Origin: Gnetum montanum
Taxonomy: Eukaryota; Streptophyta; Gnetopsida; Gnetales; Gnetaceae
Assembly (NCBI GenBank): GCA_015680685.1
Contig: MNCI01007634.1
Location: forward strand, 643,193 to 707,192
Direction of reading: 5' to 3'
Length of the DNA stretch: 64,000 bases
The stretch's first letter is position 1. Each line of letters opens with the position of its first letter. Positions 10,708-22,734 of this stretch are shown here, in pieces. Position numbers and translations under genes: made by a program. A model generated the notes under the pieces. The model was not told the DNA's origin and ran no database searches. It worked only from the letters and a program-made list of their open reading frames with translations.

Positions 10708-13700
10708 CTATGGGGACATTGGCTCCATGAATTCCAAGGATAGATGTGAAAGGCCATCCTTCAAATGATGGAGGATCTAGTCCTCTATCATGTTGACCTA
10801 GTTAATATTCCCAAGATCAACGCAAGTGAGGATGCCAGTCCTATCTACTGTAGTCCAAGTAGGAGCCTCCTAGGTAATGGTAGCTACAGAGGTCTCACTT
10901 GAAATAGTCGTAATTTGAGGAGTAGGGAATTTCTTCACTATGAGAGTACTCTCAAAAAGCTAATAGGTATTCTATACCTAGATCCCCTAAATGCATAGCT
11001 ATCTCTTGCACCATTCAACTAACTCCTCTTTGAGCCACTTTAGGTAGGCCTCATGATCAACCTTATACTATTGCTTGTGATCCTTTTTTTTCCTACCCCA
11101 CTCTAGGACCCAAGTGTAGTGATCTTTTCAATCCTTAACCATTTGGGAGATAATGTCCATTTGCATTTGCTATTCTACTATCTTGTGTGAGAGTGCTACT
11201 TTATCCCAAATGGCATGTCGATTGCATACACACATGATCTCTTTGATTTGTAATTTCCCTAAGTTAGCCACTTAGGATTCCACAAAGGCCTTGTGATCCT
11301 CAAGCTCTTTGATAATCTCCTCTTGCCATTGAGTTTTCTTCTTCAAGGTAACAACATGCTTCCATAGGGATTCATAGGACCTCTCTAGCTTCCATGAAGT
11401 TTTGGCACACAACATTGTTAGATCAGTAGCAATCTTGTACAACTTCAAGGGTACACTAGAGATATTAGAGGGAAGTTTCGAGAAGGAGTCAAGTTTCATG
11501 TCTCGGTTAGGGTTCCAATCCATATATGGCACTACATAAGCATAAATTACAATCATAAACATAGTATACAACCTAAGATAGCCATAACATAAAACCTATG
11601 ACATAGAAAAATAACTAAGGCATAGAATATAAAGCCCTTACCTATCTTGGGTGCAATTTGATGCAACTAGTTAATGATGTCCTTAGCCATCCTGTGCATA
11701 AAATCCACCTTGTCCAAGACCTCTATCCATGGTTTTACATGAGACTTAGGGATAGGGGATTGAATTGGTGGCTCAGGAACTACTATAAGCATAACAGTCA
11801 TCAAATGGTTAGGAAAAGGACAAAACTTAAAAAAATAGGATATAACATGAACCATTAAGACATGTGCATGCTTGGCTCTTCCTCCTCTTTCTTTGGGATT
11901 ACGATGGATGATGTGCCTAGTATTGCCTCACTAACTAAGATGTCTAGATCAATGTTGGTGAGTCCTTTAGCCTCATGCTACTATAAGAGGGCCCCCTTTA
12001 CATGCCTTTGTTCCTCCTCAGTTGTGGCAACCACATGTCTTTGTGCCTTCTTCTTCATGGAAACTTGGGTTGCCATAACTTGATGCTTATCTACAACCAT
12101 AGCACATAGAAAATTGATTAGCACTAGAAATCATAATGTATCCATAAGAACTTAAAACATAGAATAGCCAAAACATAAATAAAGCTTACCTATGACCACC
12201 TGCTATGATGACTTAAGCTCGAATTGAAACTTCTTCGAGGCATGTTGGTCTAATGTTGGTGGTGGTTCTTCTATGGGCCTCTTAAGCTTGACCCTAGCTT
12301 CTCCTTTGGCTTCTTTGCATCACTATTTGACCTTCAAGATGCTCATCAGGATTGTGAGGGGCTCCTCCTCCAAGATGTTGTGGGGTTCTCATCATATAGC
12401 ATCAAGATCCTTGGTGGTAATGGACAATGAATCCTCCATTTTCTCTAGTGGGTTTTAAGCCTAAACCATTGGATAAATATGCCTTATCCAAGGCTTAGAA
12501 AGCTAGTCAAGGTTTTGGACAATACATCATCCATTACTCCATACCACTAGGAAAACCACGAACCTCTTCAAGTAACCTACAAAAGATGAAAAATATATGT
12601 GGATTATGGTAGAGGTATCCTCATGGAGTTTGAGAATCTCATCTTGGAACAGAACAACCAAGGAAACTTCCCAATTGAACTTGATGGCATCTATTAGGAC
12701 CTTCTTAAAGGTCCACCCCTATAGGATGTTGGTTACCTTCTTTTGTGACAATAGTTTTTGAAAACACATTGGACCTATACAAAGGATATGAAGCCTTTGC
12801 ATCAAGGTTCATGAAGTTGTCCATGGAAATTCTAGAGTGGCCCACGCTAGCACCAAGCCACTATAAAGCTTTCTCATGATGACTAACTTTCTTTACTATT
12901 CTAGTGGCAACCTCTTCCCCATCAGTGGTAAAAGAAAACAAGTTGCAAAAGATTCTCTCATTGATGGCTATGGTAATTAGCACACCTCAAATGATGGTGT
13001 AGAAGTGATTGACTTTTTCATTGAAGGAGTTGATGATATGAAGCATCTCCATGACAAGGATGGAAGGGATAGGTGTCATAAGAAAATTTAAGCAAACTTG
13101 CACACTAAATGTTTTCTTGAATCTACCCAAGCACCTGTTCCCTTAGCCTCTCCTATGCTGGTATCACCTCACCAAAGTTTAGGATGAGGGCATCCTCATG
13201 AAGTCTTGCAAGTGGTAACGTGACATCAGCTAAGGTGGATGATTCTACAAGACAACAACCAAACATTTAGCATTAACATAAGCATGTTTAATGACTAGTT
13301 AAAATAATAGAATACTTAGAACTTTAGTAATCATAAAAAATTAGAAGCTATAGCCTTTATGTTTACCTTTCTTCTTCTTCTTTAGTGTGGTTTGAGTAAA
13401 GGTATCAACTATAAGGTCTGGTCCAATGAGCTCTTGGAGCCCACCCACCAATTATGTATCATCCTCTCATCCATATAGTTTTTTTAGACAAGGTTGAATC
13501 TACTAGTATATTCATCAAAGTTTTCCATTAACTATTCATACATAATGATTCTAATTTGAGGGCTTGTAATGAATACATCTAAGGTGGTTTGAGCCACTAC
13601 CAAGGTTTAATCATTAGTGATCAAGCCTTGATCATTGATCCTATAGTTGTAAGAAGTTCACAAAATTGATGAAGTTAGAAAAGGCAGTTTAGCCAATAAA

Positions 13701-14336
13701 GCCAAAAAATACTATAACAACCATGCTCACCCTTATAGATGGTACACAATGCCAAGCAGGTTTTGGAACAACGTGGGCTCTATGTGCCACCATCAGAGTA
13801 TTATCAGTATTATATTGGCTATACTTTGGCATAGTCTAGATCTTCATAAGGTAGCATGGGATGATTGCATCTATAGTTCCCCTTAATATCTTAAGAGGTG
13901 GATTTTTAGTAATAAACCTAGCAATTAGACCAAATTCCTAAGGCAATAGTGTCTCCACTATGACCTTGACCACATCAGCAGACAAGTGTGACCATAGCAT
14001 CACACTAAAGTTCTAAAGGATGTAAGCAAGGAATTCCCTTACCCTTGGATGGAGCCACAATGAGACCTTATCCAAGGTCATATCAAGCATAGGGGTATTG
14101 GCCTTGGGATGGCCAATGTAGCATAGGATGCCCACTAACTTCATGATGATGAGTATGGGCTTCAGAAAGGCCCCACATGGTAAAGTAAGAATATTAGAAT
14201 CGATTGAAATTTCTTAATAAGTTTGTAAAAACATCCTAGACAAGGGTGAAATTACCCTCCATAAAAGCTCTAATGTGTTTATCTAAATTTACTCAAGGAA
14301 TTCATTATAATACAATTACAACCTTGTATAGTCTCA
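10708..14336 (-). pseudogene. Antisense multi-exon gene of unknown function inside the giant element
   Basis: Six protein-like exon blocks read on the minus strand. They are joined by intron-like gaps with GT...AG ends at 13730-13641, 13366-13245, 12189-12091, 11852-11783 (weak donor) and 11641-11532, of 70-122 bp. The best donors are ATAAGG|GTGAGC, CATAG|GTAAGC and AGATAG|GTAAGG. Acceptors include TGTCTTGTAG and GCTTATGTAG. The exons total about 3.1 kb, roughly 1,000 codons. Most internal stops fall where CAA or CAG would become TAA or TAG. Exon 1 is hydrophobic and helical (LPCGAFLKPILIIMKLVG). Exon 3 has NHFYTII followed by INERIFCNLFSF. Exon 6 starts with WNPNRDMKLDSF and is a charged, coiled-coil-like stretch. 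Antisense extra ORFs are known in some Tat-group elements. Exon 3 loosely recalls plant transposon-associated domains, but I make no family assignment. It could instead be a captured host gene. Confidence 0.6.
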
Positions 14337-14544
14337 TACACTAGCCAAAACATTATTGCCTAGTTAACCATAGCCACATTTAGAATCTAGAAAATAGCCA
14401 TTATCATAAATATCACCAAAACTAGAAAAAATTGATTTAGAACATTAAAAATGTTTCATAACATCCCCAGGCATGGAAATTACCAAGAGAAACCTCTACA
14501 CATGTCAATCACATCCATCTCCAAAGGGGTAAAGTTCTACAACC

Positions 14545-15250
14545 AAAATTTATCCTTATTGAACTAGCTATGATCAAAAATTCATTAAAAATCCATTTGG
14601 GCTTTAATTTTAGTGATTCCACCATAGAAGGAATCCTAAAATCATGAAACTTCCAAATATAGCCATTAAAATAAAGAAAATATAACCACATTTACATCAA
14701 ACATAGCCAAATCTTAAGAAAACCATAACAATCACCATTAAGCCCCTTTCATGCAGGGTTGGTAAGAAATTCACCAAAAACTTGTTTGAGCTCCAAATAG
14801 AGTGATTCTAACATCATTTCAGAGCTTGGATTGAGCTCCATGCACCTCTACCTAACAAGAATTCAAAAAAGTTTCTATTTATGTAGAAAAATTTCATCAA
14901 TTTGGATGAGAATCTAAAGATGACACAAACCCCTTTGTTGACATAAGTCTAATAAAAAAGTCATTAAAAATTTGTTTCAAATCCAATCAGAGTGACTACA
15001 CCTCCATTGGAAAGTGGAATCTAAGACCCACCCATCCATAACCAAAAAATGGCTAAAACCTTTGCCTTTAAAAAACATTTATGAATCTACATGGAATTCT
15101 AAAAACAACATAAAAAAAACCAAACTACATGACCTCACAAAAATTTCCCTAACTTAAATTATTTTAAACTTAAATTGAGTGAAACAACAACCATTGGAAA
15201 GCTTAAAGAAGGATAAAAACCCATAACATCAAATTTCAAAAGTATGTAGC
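14545..15250. repeat. Tandem array, about 188-bp period, four copies
   Basis: The phrase TTCATTAAAAATCCATTTGG and its variants recur at about 14575, 14766, 14955 and 15139, each followed at the same distance by AGTGATTCCACC-like and CATTGGAAAG-like text. Copies are strongly diverged. There is no coding sense. Confidence 0.6.
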
Positions 15251-16265
15251 CATTTTGTTAATAAAAAATACACAATGTTGCTTGCTTTTTTCATGCAAAA
15301 ATCACAAAAAGGCTTAAAATTCATAAAGCCTAATTTGACATAGCTATGAAAAAGAGCCAAAATAGCCAAAATAACACATAGACATTTACAAAAAAAATCA
15401 AACTAAAGGGGTAGGATTTTGTTGAAGGTGAATTTTGACAAATCTTTCAGCCTAGATATGAGAAAAATAGCCCTACCCCCAAATTTTGGAAAAAAACATA
15501 AAAATAGCAAGCCTAATTTTAGAAAATCAAATCTATGATTGCCAAAAGAATGAAGAAACTATATATCTATGTAGAAATAGATAAAATAAGAGGTGATATT
15601 TTGTCAAAATTTTGTTCTACCCCCTTCTATTAGTGTAGATTTGAAGAAAACATCCCCACACATGGGAAGAAAAACAAGAAAAATGGTTAGAAACCAAAGC
15701 AACAATGGTTAGAATTGTCTATCTTAGAGTAGTGAAAAATGATTGAAATGGGTTTAGGAAGCCATGATAGGTCCCTTAGATGCTTTTCTACCTTTAAAAT
15801 TCTTGGATTCTAGCTCTTTCCCCCATGCTGCTTGGGCATCATGGCAAGCTCAATGCTACAAATGGTTGAAATTTGAGAATAATAGGGGTTCAACGCTAGT
15901 TGTAACGAAGATTGGATGTTTCCATGTTAAAGATTGATTCTTTTTGCTACAAAAATCTCTTTTTGAGATCTTTACCAATGTGTTGTTTATGTAGAATGAA
16001 GATTGTCGTTGAAACTTATAAAATCTCCCAATAAAACTACATCAAAATCTAAACACCCATCTCTCAACCCAGTTTCCAATTTTGTGCACCATAACTCTAA
16101 GTGCACTAAAGTGAAAAAGTAGAAAATTATCTTCTATCTTGGGATGGGTGGGAAATAACTTTACTTTTCAAGTTTTAAAGTTTTTGGGTTGTGGGCTCCA
16201 CTATACACCCTCACTCTTGGCCTAAAATTGCATGAATATTAAATTTTGAGCACTTTTGACACTTG
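15251..16265. other. AT-rich sequence, nothing firm
   Basis: Two weakly similar blocks (about 15415 and 15597) hint that the ~190-bp periodicity continues here. No coding frame was found. Confidence 0.35.
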
Positions 16266-19200
16266 GAAAAATAACCAAGCCTGAACTCCCATGCATCCAT
16301 GCAAGAGATATCATGCCTAGTGTGGATACATACATCTCACTTTAGAAAATCATTAAAACATGACATTTTTACCATTTTTAGTATCCAAAACCTACCTTCT
16401 TCAACCCCAGGCTTCCAAAAGGGATTAGACATCGATAAAACTAGACAACTTGGGTTTCCACATTGGAGCAATACTGACCAACATGGAAGAAGGGGGGTAA
16501 CATACATTATTATCCCCCAACAGTCATCTAGTCCACATTACCCCCAGGGTAGACCCACATGACCTCAAATCCCTCCAAGCACCCCTAGCAGCCCCGAAAC
16601 CTCACCAAACCTAGTCAAAAGTGGTTAGAACCTTGGGTTTTGGTGGTTCCACACTAGGTGAGACCTCATACATGCTAAGAATCCAAACCCTAGCATGGAT
16701 CGATGGGGGGATGATCAAAATTTCTTGAATTGACTACCTAGTAGCCATTTCTCAAAGCCTAGGACTCCCTTATAGTCTTTGATAGTATAGATTGATCCTT
16801 AGACAAGTAAATTACCCATCCATAGTTGGTTCCACATTGGTGAACCCCTCCTCCATGCTTCCTTACATGGAGCCAATGTGGAAACCAAGGGAGTATGCAA
16901 GAAAACCTAAGTTATGACCCAAAATAGCAAAATAACTTACCTTGGTGATCCCTAGACCCTATTGGAACCTATGGAGCTTTCAAAGACCTCAAATGTAGTC
17001 AAAACGAGCACAAAACTATCATTACCCTCTCATTCACACTGAGAGCATCATGCCTAACATGGAAGAAGGTTGGGGGAAAGGGGAAGATTGCATGAGGTAC
17101 CTAGGATCCTTAAAACTAGTGGATCTTCATACCAAGCATGGACCATTGACATTAGTAACCCTAAAGGCTAATATGCATGGTTTATTGGCTATTGAAATAC
17201 GCTATATCTAACTTTCTTCATTCTTTCACACTAGGGAAGACCTCTTCCATGCTTCCCAACATGGAAACAAGGTGGATGGAGCTAAGAAGGTTATTGGGGA
17301 TCCCAGATGCAAGAAAACAATGTCAAATTGGCTAATACTAACATCAGAGCCTTGAGAACCTCTTTGAAAGTCACTAAAATTAAAAAATCAATAAAAATCA
17401 ATCCCCTAAGGTTATTCCATGCTAAGAAGGATCTCATCCATATTGAGCATCCTACTCCTAACATGGATCAAAGGGGGAAAGCCAAAACTTGTAAAGTTTG
17501 CATGCAGTGAAACTTCCAAAAGCAACCTAACCCTTCCGAAAGCCAACAGACTTCTGAAAGTTACTTGAAACAATCAAAACTTATTTCCCTTGGAATTTCC
17601 ACATTGAGGAGGATCCCATCCATACTAATCATCCTAGCCCTAGTGTGGATGAAAGGTGGGGACAAGCTTAAAAAAACCTCTCATAGACCTAAAAATTTCT
17701 AGATTTCAATTATAGGCATTAACAATCAACATCGGTAATCCTATGGACACACATGCATAGATAAAATCGTTAAAATTAGCAAAAAAATGGGGTCCCCTAG
17801 TTCCTCCATTCTAGGATCCATCTCTTTAATGCTAGCTAGAATGGAAGAAGGGGAAAACTTTGGGAAAAGTCAAAAATACCCCTTAGATATCCTAAACAAA
17901 TACCAAAAAACCCTATGTGTATCCTAGGACCTTGTCTACTCTTCCTACAAGTTTTAGACTCTTCAAAATTGATCATGAATAGCCAAAAACCCAATCCCCC
18001 CAATCTTTCACACTATGTATGGGAACCCTAGTGTGGAAGAAGTTGGAGGACATCAAAAACCACTTAACAACCATTACAACAACCATGTTTTGACATCAAA
18101 TATCAAAAATTGGCACTAGCAACCTTAGAAACCCACATTCATGGCCAAAAACAACAGAAAATGTTAAAAAAGTAGGGTTCCTTAGTTTTTCCATGCTGAG
18201 AGCTACCTCTTCCATGATAGCTAGCATGGAAGTAGGGGGAAAATTTTTGGAATCTAAAAAATGATCCTTGGACACCTCAAGAAGACACCCTATAGTCTTA
18301 CATGAATCTTAAGAGTAGTTTTACACATTCTGGAGCCATCAAGCCCTATAAAAGTAACTTCAAATGCATAAAAAGCTAGACCCCCTAATCTTCTAGACTA
18401 AGCATACCATCCCCATCATGAAAGAAAGGGATAAAGCTCAAAAAATATCTAGAAAACCTTCAAACTGATCTATTTTGATCCTAAACCCTAGTCCTTGATT
18501 CCAGCAACCCTGAAAGCACACATGCACAGTCAATTAAGGCTAAAATTGATCCAAATCTAAGATTTCTAGTTATTCCATGCTAGGGACCCTCTCTTCCACA
18601 TTGGCTAGCATGGATATTGAGGGGACAACTCATTTGGAATATATAAACACCTCAAAGTGACATCAAATAACCTTGCACTCACCTTAGAACCCTATCAACA
18701 CTCACTAGAGCCTTCAAACCTTAGGAAACTAATTACGAATGGCCAAAAAGCTACTTCCCCTAGTCTTCCATAGTGAGCACCCCATCACTAGCCTAGAAGA
18801 AAGGGGAGAAGCTCAAAAACCACTTAGGAACATCCAAAACTACCAAATCTTAACTTAAAACCTTAGCTCTAGGCCCGGACAACTTTGGGAGCTAACATGC
18901 ATAGTTGATTATGACTTGAATTGACCTAGGTTTAGGATTCTTGCCTCATCCACATTAGAGGATGCTCCTTCCATGCTAGGTAGCATGTAAAAAATGGGAT
19001 AAAGCTTCTTTTTCACTTTTGGTGATAAGATGACACTCCCAGAGACCGAAAATCTACATTGAAGAAGCCTAGGACCTCATAGCCTTGAAATTATGATCCT
19101 TTGACCTTGTTATGGCCTCCAAAACTTATTTTCCCCATTCATCCATGTTGGAGCAGCTCCACTAGCATGGAATTAGGGAATAAAATCTTATATTCCCTTG

Positions 19201-19760
19201 AATGACTTCCAAATGTAATCAAAATTAGCCGAAAACTTGCAAAATCATAATCTATAGTCCTAGGAGCCTAGAAACCTAGGCAATGTGCTTCCAAGCCATC
19301 CTGAATCCATGGAAAAAGTGTTCCCACATTCTTCCACATTAGGGATGTTGTGCTTAGTGTGGAAGAAGGGGGGGGGGGGGGGGAATNTGGCTCAAATGGT
19401 CTCAAAACAAAGCTAGGGGATGCACAACTTCCAAATCTAGGTTTTGGCTACCTGTTTAATCATTTTTTATTCTATTCTTGCTTTGATTTTGGTTTTTCAC
19501 GTTGAGAATCTTCTCTTCCATGCTAGCTAGAGTGGAAGTAGGGGGGTTTACCTATATAACCTACTTTATGGCCTTTATTGGCCTCCAAAGTGCCTAGTTT
19601 TGATAGATTTGGCCATGTGTTGCCTTGGGAAGGCCCTAGAACCTTATGTTTGGACCTCTAGATTCTCCAAGATTCACTTTCCTTAGTTTCCATGTTGAGG
19701 ATCCCTTCTTCCACACTAGCTAGCATGGAAATAGAGAAGGGGATGGGGGGTGGCAACATG
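16266..19760. repeat. Satellite-like array, about 190-bp period with 384-bp dimer
   Basis: A recurrent anchor of the form TTCCACACTAGG/TTCCATGCTAGG occurs at 16456, 16647, 16830, 17033, 17225, 17415, 17597, 17804, 18007, 18189, 18391, 18572, 18766, 18948, 19141, 19332, 19496 and 19688, with a weaker copy near 16285. Mean spacing is 190 bp. Between 17.8 and 18.95 kb the spacings alternate near 202 and 182, giving a dimer of about 384 bp. Each anchor is followed after 20-35 bp by its inverted complement and a G-run, for example CTCTTCCATGATAGCTAGCA then TGGAAGTAGGGGG at about 18206, so each unit can form a hairpin. A poly-G run with an N lies at 19370-19387. Confidence 0.85.
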
Positions 19761-20144
19761 GAAGCCTCAAAACTCTTGATTTCTAGGTCTACACAACCTA
19801 GAATTAGCCTTGATTGATTTCCAAACATACTTAATAGCCTTGTAGCCTCAAAATATGGCCTACTAAGGCCTAAAAATAGTAAAATCTAATTCCTTTTGAT
19901 TCATATTGGCTAAATTTAACAATGTGTAGCCTGTTTGCTTGATTTAGCCTTATAACGTGATGTTTTCAACTTGTTTTTTTTGGCCTTATGTTGCATTACT
20001 AACCTTGTTGGCCTTCTTATGGCCTTTACATAGCCTTATATTTCCCTTGTTTACCTTATCATAGCCTTATTTACCTTTTTCAGTATTTGATTAGTATCAT
20101 GTAGTGGGGTTTGACCTTCCTTGACCACTATTTGACACCATGTG

Positions 20145-20200
20145 ACCATGGCTCACTATGATCTTAAATTAGCATCATGGCCTGCTAAGGACTAAAACTT
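20145..20200 (+). repeat. 29-bp minisatellite, second site
   Basis: Two adjacent copies: CATGGCTCACTATGATCTTA followed by AATTAG, then CATGGCCTGCTAAGGACTAA followed by AACTTGC. They match the units at 10.05 kb and 22.53 kb. Confidence 0.6.
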
Positions 20201-20490
20201 GCAAAATTGTGGTCCTTTTTGACCATTTGTAGCCATATGTTTTTCCTTCCCTTTATTTTGCCCTTATTATGCTTTTTTTTCTTATTTTAACCCTATTTGT
20301 AGCTTTGAATGATCTTATTTGCATTAGAATAGCATGTACTTGCATAATTTTATAGCATGTTAGCATTATTTATTCACTTTTACCTAGGTGTCACTTAATA
20401 TGCCTATGGTTGACATGAAGGACTAAAGTATGATTACTTGGTAGTAGATTAGTTTACCTTTGTGCCTACATGGATCCCATGGTGATGTAG

Positions 20491-22428
20491 AATAGTATAT
20501 TGACCCTAATTGCCTAGATCTTGAGCCTGAGAGTCTTGTCGACTACATAGCCTTGATAGAGAAACCTCTATAATGGTTGGAAAACCTAGTCAAAACCCTT
20601 GACTTAGAGGTAGGCAACATAACTGAAGACTCTCTAGTTGAGATTCCTATCACAACACATAGTGGTGCAGAGAAAATCCTTAAATTGAATTCCTCACTAG
20701 AATCTCAATGGGCTTAAGACATCACCAAAGTCCTATAAGGTAACATTAAGACCTTTGCCTAGTCATATGAAGATATGCTAGGCCTAGAACCATGCTTAGT
20801 CCAACACAACATCATACTTAACCCTAGAATTAGACCAATTAAGCATAAAGTACACAAGATTAGACTTGATTTGGCCTTGGCAGTTCATGATGAAATCTTA
20901 AAGCTTTAGTAAGCTAGTTTCATTATGGTTGTTGACTATGCAAAATGGGTGTCCAACATAGTTGTAGTCCCTAAGAAAAATAGGAGTATTTATATTTGCA
21001 TTGATTGTTAAGACCTAAATAAAGTGACTATCAAGGATGACCTTCCTTTACCTAGTATTGATCAACTTATCAATACTATAGTTGAACATGCCTTGTTATC
21101 CTTTATGGATGGATTCTTGGGATATAACTAGATTTGGATCAACCTAGAGCACCAAATTTGTATGATCTTCATGACTCCTTAGGGGACATTTTGCTATACC
21201 ATGATGCCCTTTGGTCTTAAAAACTTCAAAGAAACCTATCAATGAGTCATGACCTATATCTTTAGCGATTACATATTAGGTTTACTTAATAATTACATAG
21301 ATGATATAGTTGTTAAGTCTAAAGTGGCTAGTGATCATGCTAATGACCTAGATCTTATGCTTAAATTATGAATCAAGTATAAACTTAGGCTCAATCCCAA
21401 GAAATGTGTCTTCAGTGTCATGACTAGTAAGATGCTTAGCTTTGTAGTATCTGAAGTAGGGAAATGTATCAATCCTGATAAGGTTAAGGTCATATCCAAA
21501 TTAGTAGTGCCTACCAACCTTAAGGAGCTTTGAGGATCACAAGGGATATTACAATTTATTTGTAGGTCTATTTCTAGGGTTACAGATAAATTACAACCCT
21601 TGCAACACCTTCTTAAGAAAGGAGTTCACTATGATTGGATGACTTAATGCCAAGAGGCCTTTGAAAACCTTAAGCAAGAGTTGAAACAACTGCCAATGGT
21701 ATATCCTCCATAAGAGGGTAAACCATTTTACATCTACCTTGTCATTTCCAATACATCCATTTCTTCTCTAATCTATCAAAATCATGATGATGGAGTAGAG
21801 ATGCCAGTATACTACCTTAGTCATGCATTAGTTTCCCATGAGACTTGATACATTGAAGTGGAGAAGTATTGTTTAACACTAGTCTTTTCATTGAATAAGT
21901 GAAGACACTTCCTCTTCAAAAGCCAAATCTACATCATTTGCAAGGATAACATGCTCAAAGCCATACTGACCAACATTTATGAAAGTAGCTATATAGCCCA
22001 ATGGAAAGTCATAACTACAAAGTTTGACATTCATTACATCTCTCAATCCTCAACAAAAGGTCAAGCTATAACTGTACCACTTATAGTTTTACCTATTGAT
22101 GACCAAGAAACCATAAATCCTAAGTTTCCTAATGAGAACATTACCACTGTTAGCCAAGTACCTGATGGTTATGAGATGGTTATGCACTTTAATAGAGCTT
22201 CAAATATCCATGGGCCTAGTGTCGTTGCCATTATAACATTCCCATCTAGTGAAATCCAAGCCTTCACCTATCATTTTAAGTTTCCATGCATAAACAACAT
22301 AGTGGAGTATGATGGTTTGATCTTAGGGATGAGGGAAGCTCATGACCTAGAAATGAGATGCTTAATGATCAAAGGTGATTCACAACTTGTGTTTAACCAA
22401 GGGACTATGGTAATAGAGCATTTAGGTT
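20491..22428 (+). pseudogene. Pol of giant element: RT, RNase H, second RNase H
   Basis: One reading register (codons starting at 20493) holds for about 1.9 kb without a frameshift, interrupted by about seventeen stops, mostly at Gln, Arg or Trp positions. RT landmarks: FIMVVDYAKWVSNIVVVPKK, FCYTMMPFGLKN and the catalytic box YIDD at 21294-21305. The gypsy RNase H begins with FYIYLVISN at about 21726, where the first catalytic Asp is Asn. The second, archaeal-like RNase H has MHFNRASN (first Asp again Asn, 22191-22193), INNIVEYDGLILGMREA and GDSQLV (22374). Two RNase H domains in tandem mark the Tat lineage. This polyprotein would copy the RNA into DNA. This copy is dead. Confidence 0.9.
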
Positions 22429-22429
22429 A

Positions 22430-22501
22430 GCCAACATGGATGGAAACAGGTTGGATGATCTAGTCAGTCATTCCTATTTGAAGCCATATTACATGTAGCC
22501 G
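22430..22501 (+). pseudogene. Remnant of integrase C-terminus
   Basis: Directly after the second RNase H, one frame away, reads LANMDGNRLDDLVSHSYLKP followed by YYM and a stop. This resembles the closing motif of Ty3/gypsy integrases (MDG..., then YLKxYY). The zinc-binding and DDE parts that should precede it are absent, so about 1 kb or more of integrase has been deleted. Confidence 0.5.
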
Positions 22502-22530
22502 ATGATCATCAACAAGAGAGCCTACTCTAA

Positions 22531-22734
22531 CATGGTCCACTAGGGCTTAAAATTCGTGACATGGCATACCAAGGCCTTAAACTGGCACCATGGTTCGCTA
22601 CGATCTTAAACTAGCACCATGACCTACTAAGGCCTTAAACAGACACCATGGTTTGCTACGATGTTAAACTAGCACCATAGCTTGCCAGGGCCGTAAACTA
22701 CTATCATGGCCTACCATGACATTAAACTGGAAAC
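22531..22734 (+). repeat. 29-bp minisatellite, third site (3' UTR)
   Basis: Seven tandem 29-bp units beginning CATGG. Two versions alternate: one with CTACTAAGGCCTTAAAC, the other with GCTACGATCTTAAACTAG. It sits between pol and the 3' LTR, where Tat-lineage elements often carry tandem repeats. Confidence 0.85.

Larger units (their letters stand above)
9692..20490 (+). other. Giant protease-RT interval, probable intron
   Basis: About 10.8 kb with no sense-strand coding separate the protease from the RT. Contents in order: AT-rich sequence with 29-bp repeats, an antisense multi-exon pseudogene (10.7-14.3 kb), a roughly 188-bp tandem array (14.5-15.25 kb), unassigned AT-rich sequence, a roughly 190-bp array (16.3-19.8 kb), and more 29-bp repeat units near 20.15 kb. 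In Ogre the intron at this place is far shorter, so this interval has been enlarged by insertions or array growth. No LTR pair or terminal repeats that would mark a nested element were found inside it. Confidence 0.5.

Noticed and set aside
11272-11571. 99-codon minus-strand ORF taken as a gene on its own
   Set aside because: Its first 13 codons fall in an intron ending GCTTATGTAG; the rest is the front of a longer, stop-interrupted exon of the antisense gene.
19368-19387. Poly-G run with N as a possible G-quadruplex site
   Set aside because: It lies in an array unit that elsewhere has shorter G-runs; the adjacent N suggests a sequencing or assembly problem at a homopolymer.
22531-22734. Regular 29-bp units could suggest a CRISPR array
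   Set aside because: The units are contiguous with no spacers and sit in the 3' UTR of a plant retrotransposon; they are a minisatellite.
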